Shown here one piece after another: positions 44,503-44,567 of a stretch of DNA of 44,567 nucleotides. How positions within the stretch are numbered: position 1 is the stretch's first letter; each line of letters starts with the position of its first letter. Source of the DNA: Muribaculaceae bacterium (GTDB taxonomy: Bacteria > Bacteroidota > Bacteroidia > Bacteroidales > Muribaculaceae); the NCBI GenBank assembly GCA_023662835.1, contig JAMPII010000014.1, positions 1 through 44,567 of the forward strand, read 5' to 3'. A model generated the notes under the pieces. The model made no database searches and was not told the DNA's origin. It saw only the letters and a program-made list of their open reading frames with translations. The translations under genes and the position numbers were made by a program.

Positions 44503-44567
44503 GATGAAAATTTTAGGACCCATATCATAAAATTTCAGGGCCGCTGGGGCGGCTCCGGGCGAGTGAT

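Noticed and set aside
44540-44553. GC-rich inverted repeat GCCGC/GCGGC near the window end
   Set aside because: Too short and too close to the edge to interpret.

Overview
The window reads as a chromosomal segment of a Bacteroidales bacterium. The evidence is a SusC/SusD outer-membrane uptake pair, an Mfa-type (type V) fimbrial operon, many Bacteroidetes-style lipoproteins, several promoters of the form TTTG-N~20-TAnnTTTG, and ribosome-binding regions without clear Shine-Dalgarno sequences. Base composition is intermediate. A Muribaculaceae-like gut organism would fit, but that is a guess. I saw no insertion sequence, prophage, CRISPR array or toxin/defence cassette.

Region 1 (1-13362) is a fimbrial locus. 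A major Mfa1-like fimbrillin stands alone, followed by a strong hairpin. After it comes a tightly overlapping set: Mfa2/FimB-like anchor, two accessory fimbrillin-like lipoproteins, a giant 2384-residue secreted adhesin (discoidin-like start, GLUG-like repeats, sorting-type C-terminus) and a DUF1573 protein. This resembles the mfa1-mfa5 plan of Porphyromonas gingivalis, with a different and very large putative tip or adhesive protein.

Region 2 (13363-21828) holds two identical tRNA-Val genes with a textbook promoter and terminator, a GH3-family adenylating enzyme, two FKBP-type prolyl isomerases, a secreted SGNH hydrolase, a convergent TPR protein, pyrH-frr, and a secreted five-bladed-propeller, glycosidase-like protein.

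Region 3 (21829-26748, minus strand) is pyrG-yidC-iron alcohol dehydrogenase, almost certainly one transcript.

Region 4 (27011-34686, plus strand) is yfhO-like / degenerate methyltransferase / xerD with overlapping ends, then rbfA / LolCE-type permease / mtnN / luxS / AlbA_2 protein. MtnN and LuxS form the complete two-step route from S-adenosylhomocysteine to homocysteine and the AI-2 precursor.

Region 5 (34687-44567) is a SusCD locus without a carbohydrate-active enzyme. It has a long AT-rich leader with a canonical promoter and hairpins, then susC, susD, an HExxH metallopeptidase lipoprotein, a DUF4302 lipoprotein and a secreted BACON-domain protein, closed by a strong terminator. The content suggests peptide or glycoprotein capture rather than simple glycan use. 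The best candidates for new biology are the giant fimbrial adhesin with its operon and this metallopeptidase-SusCD system; neither is a clearly unprecedented system from sequence alone.
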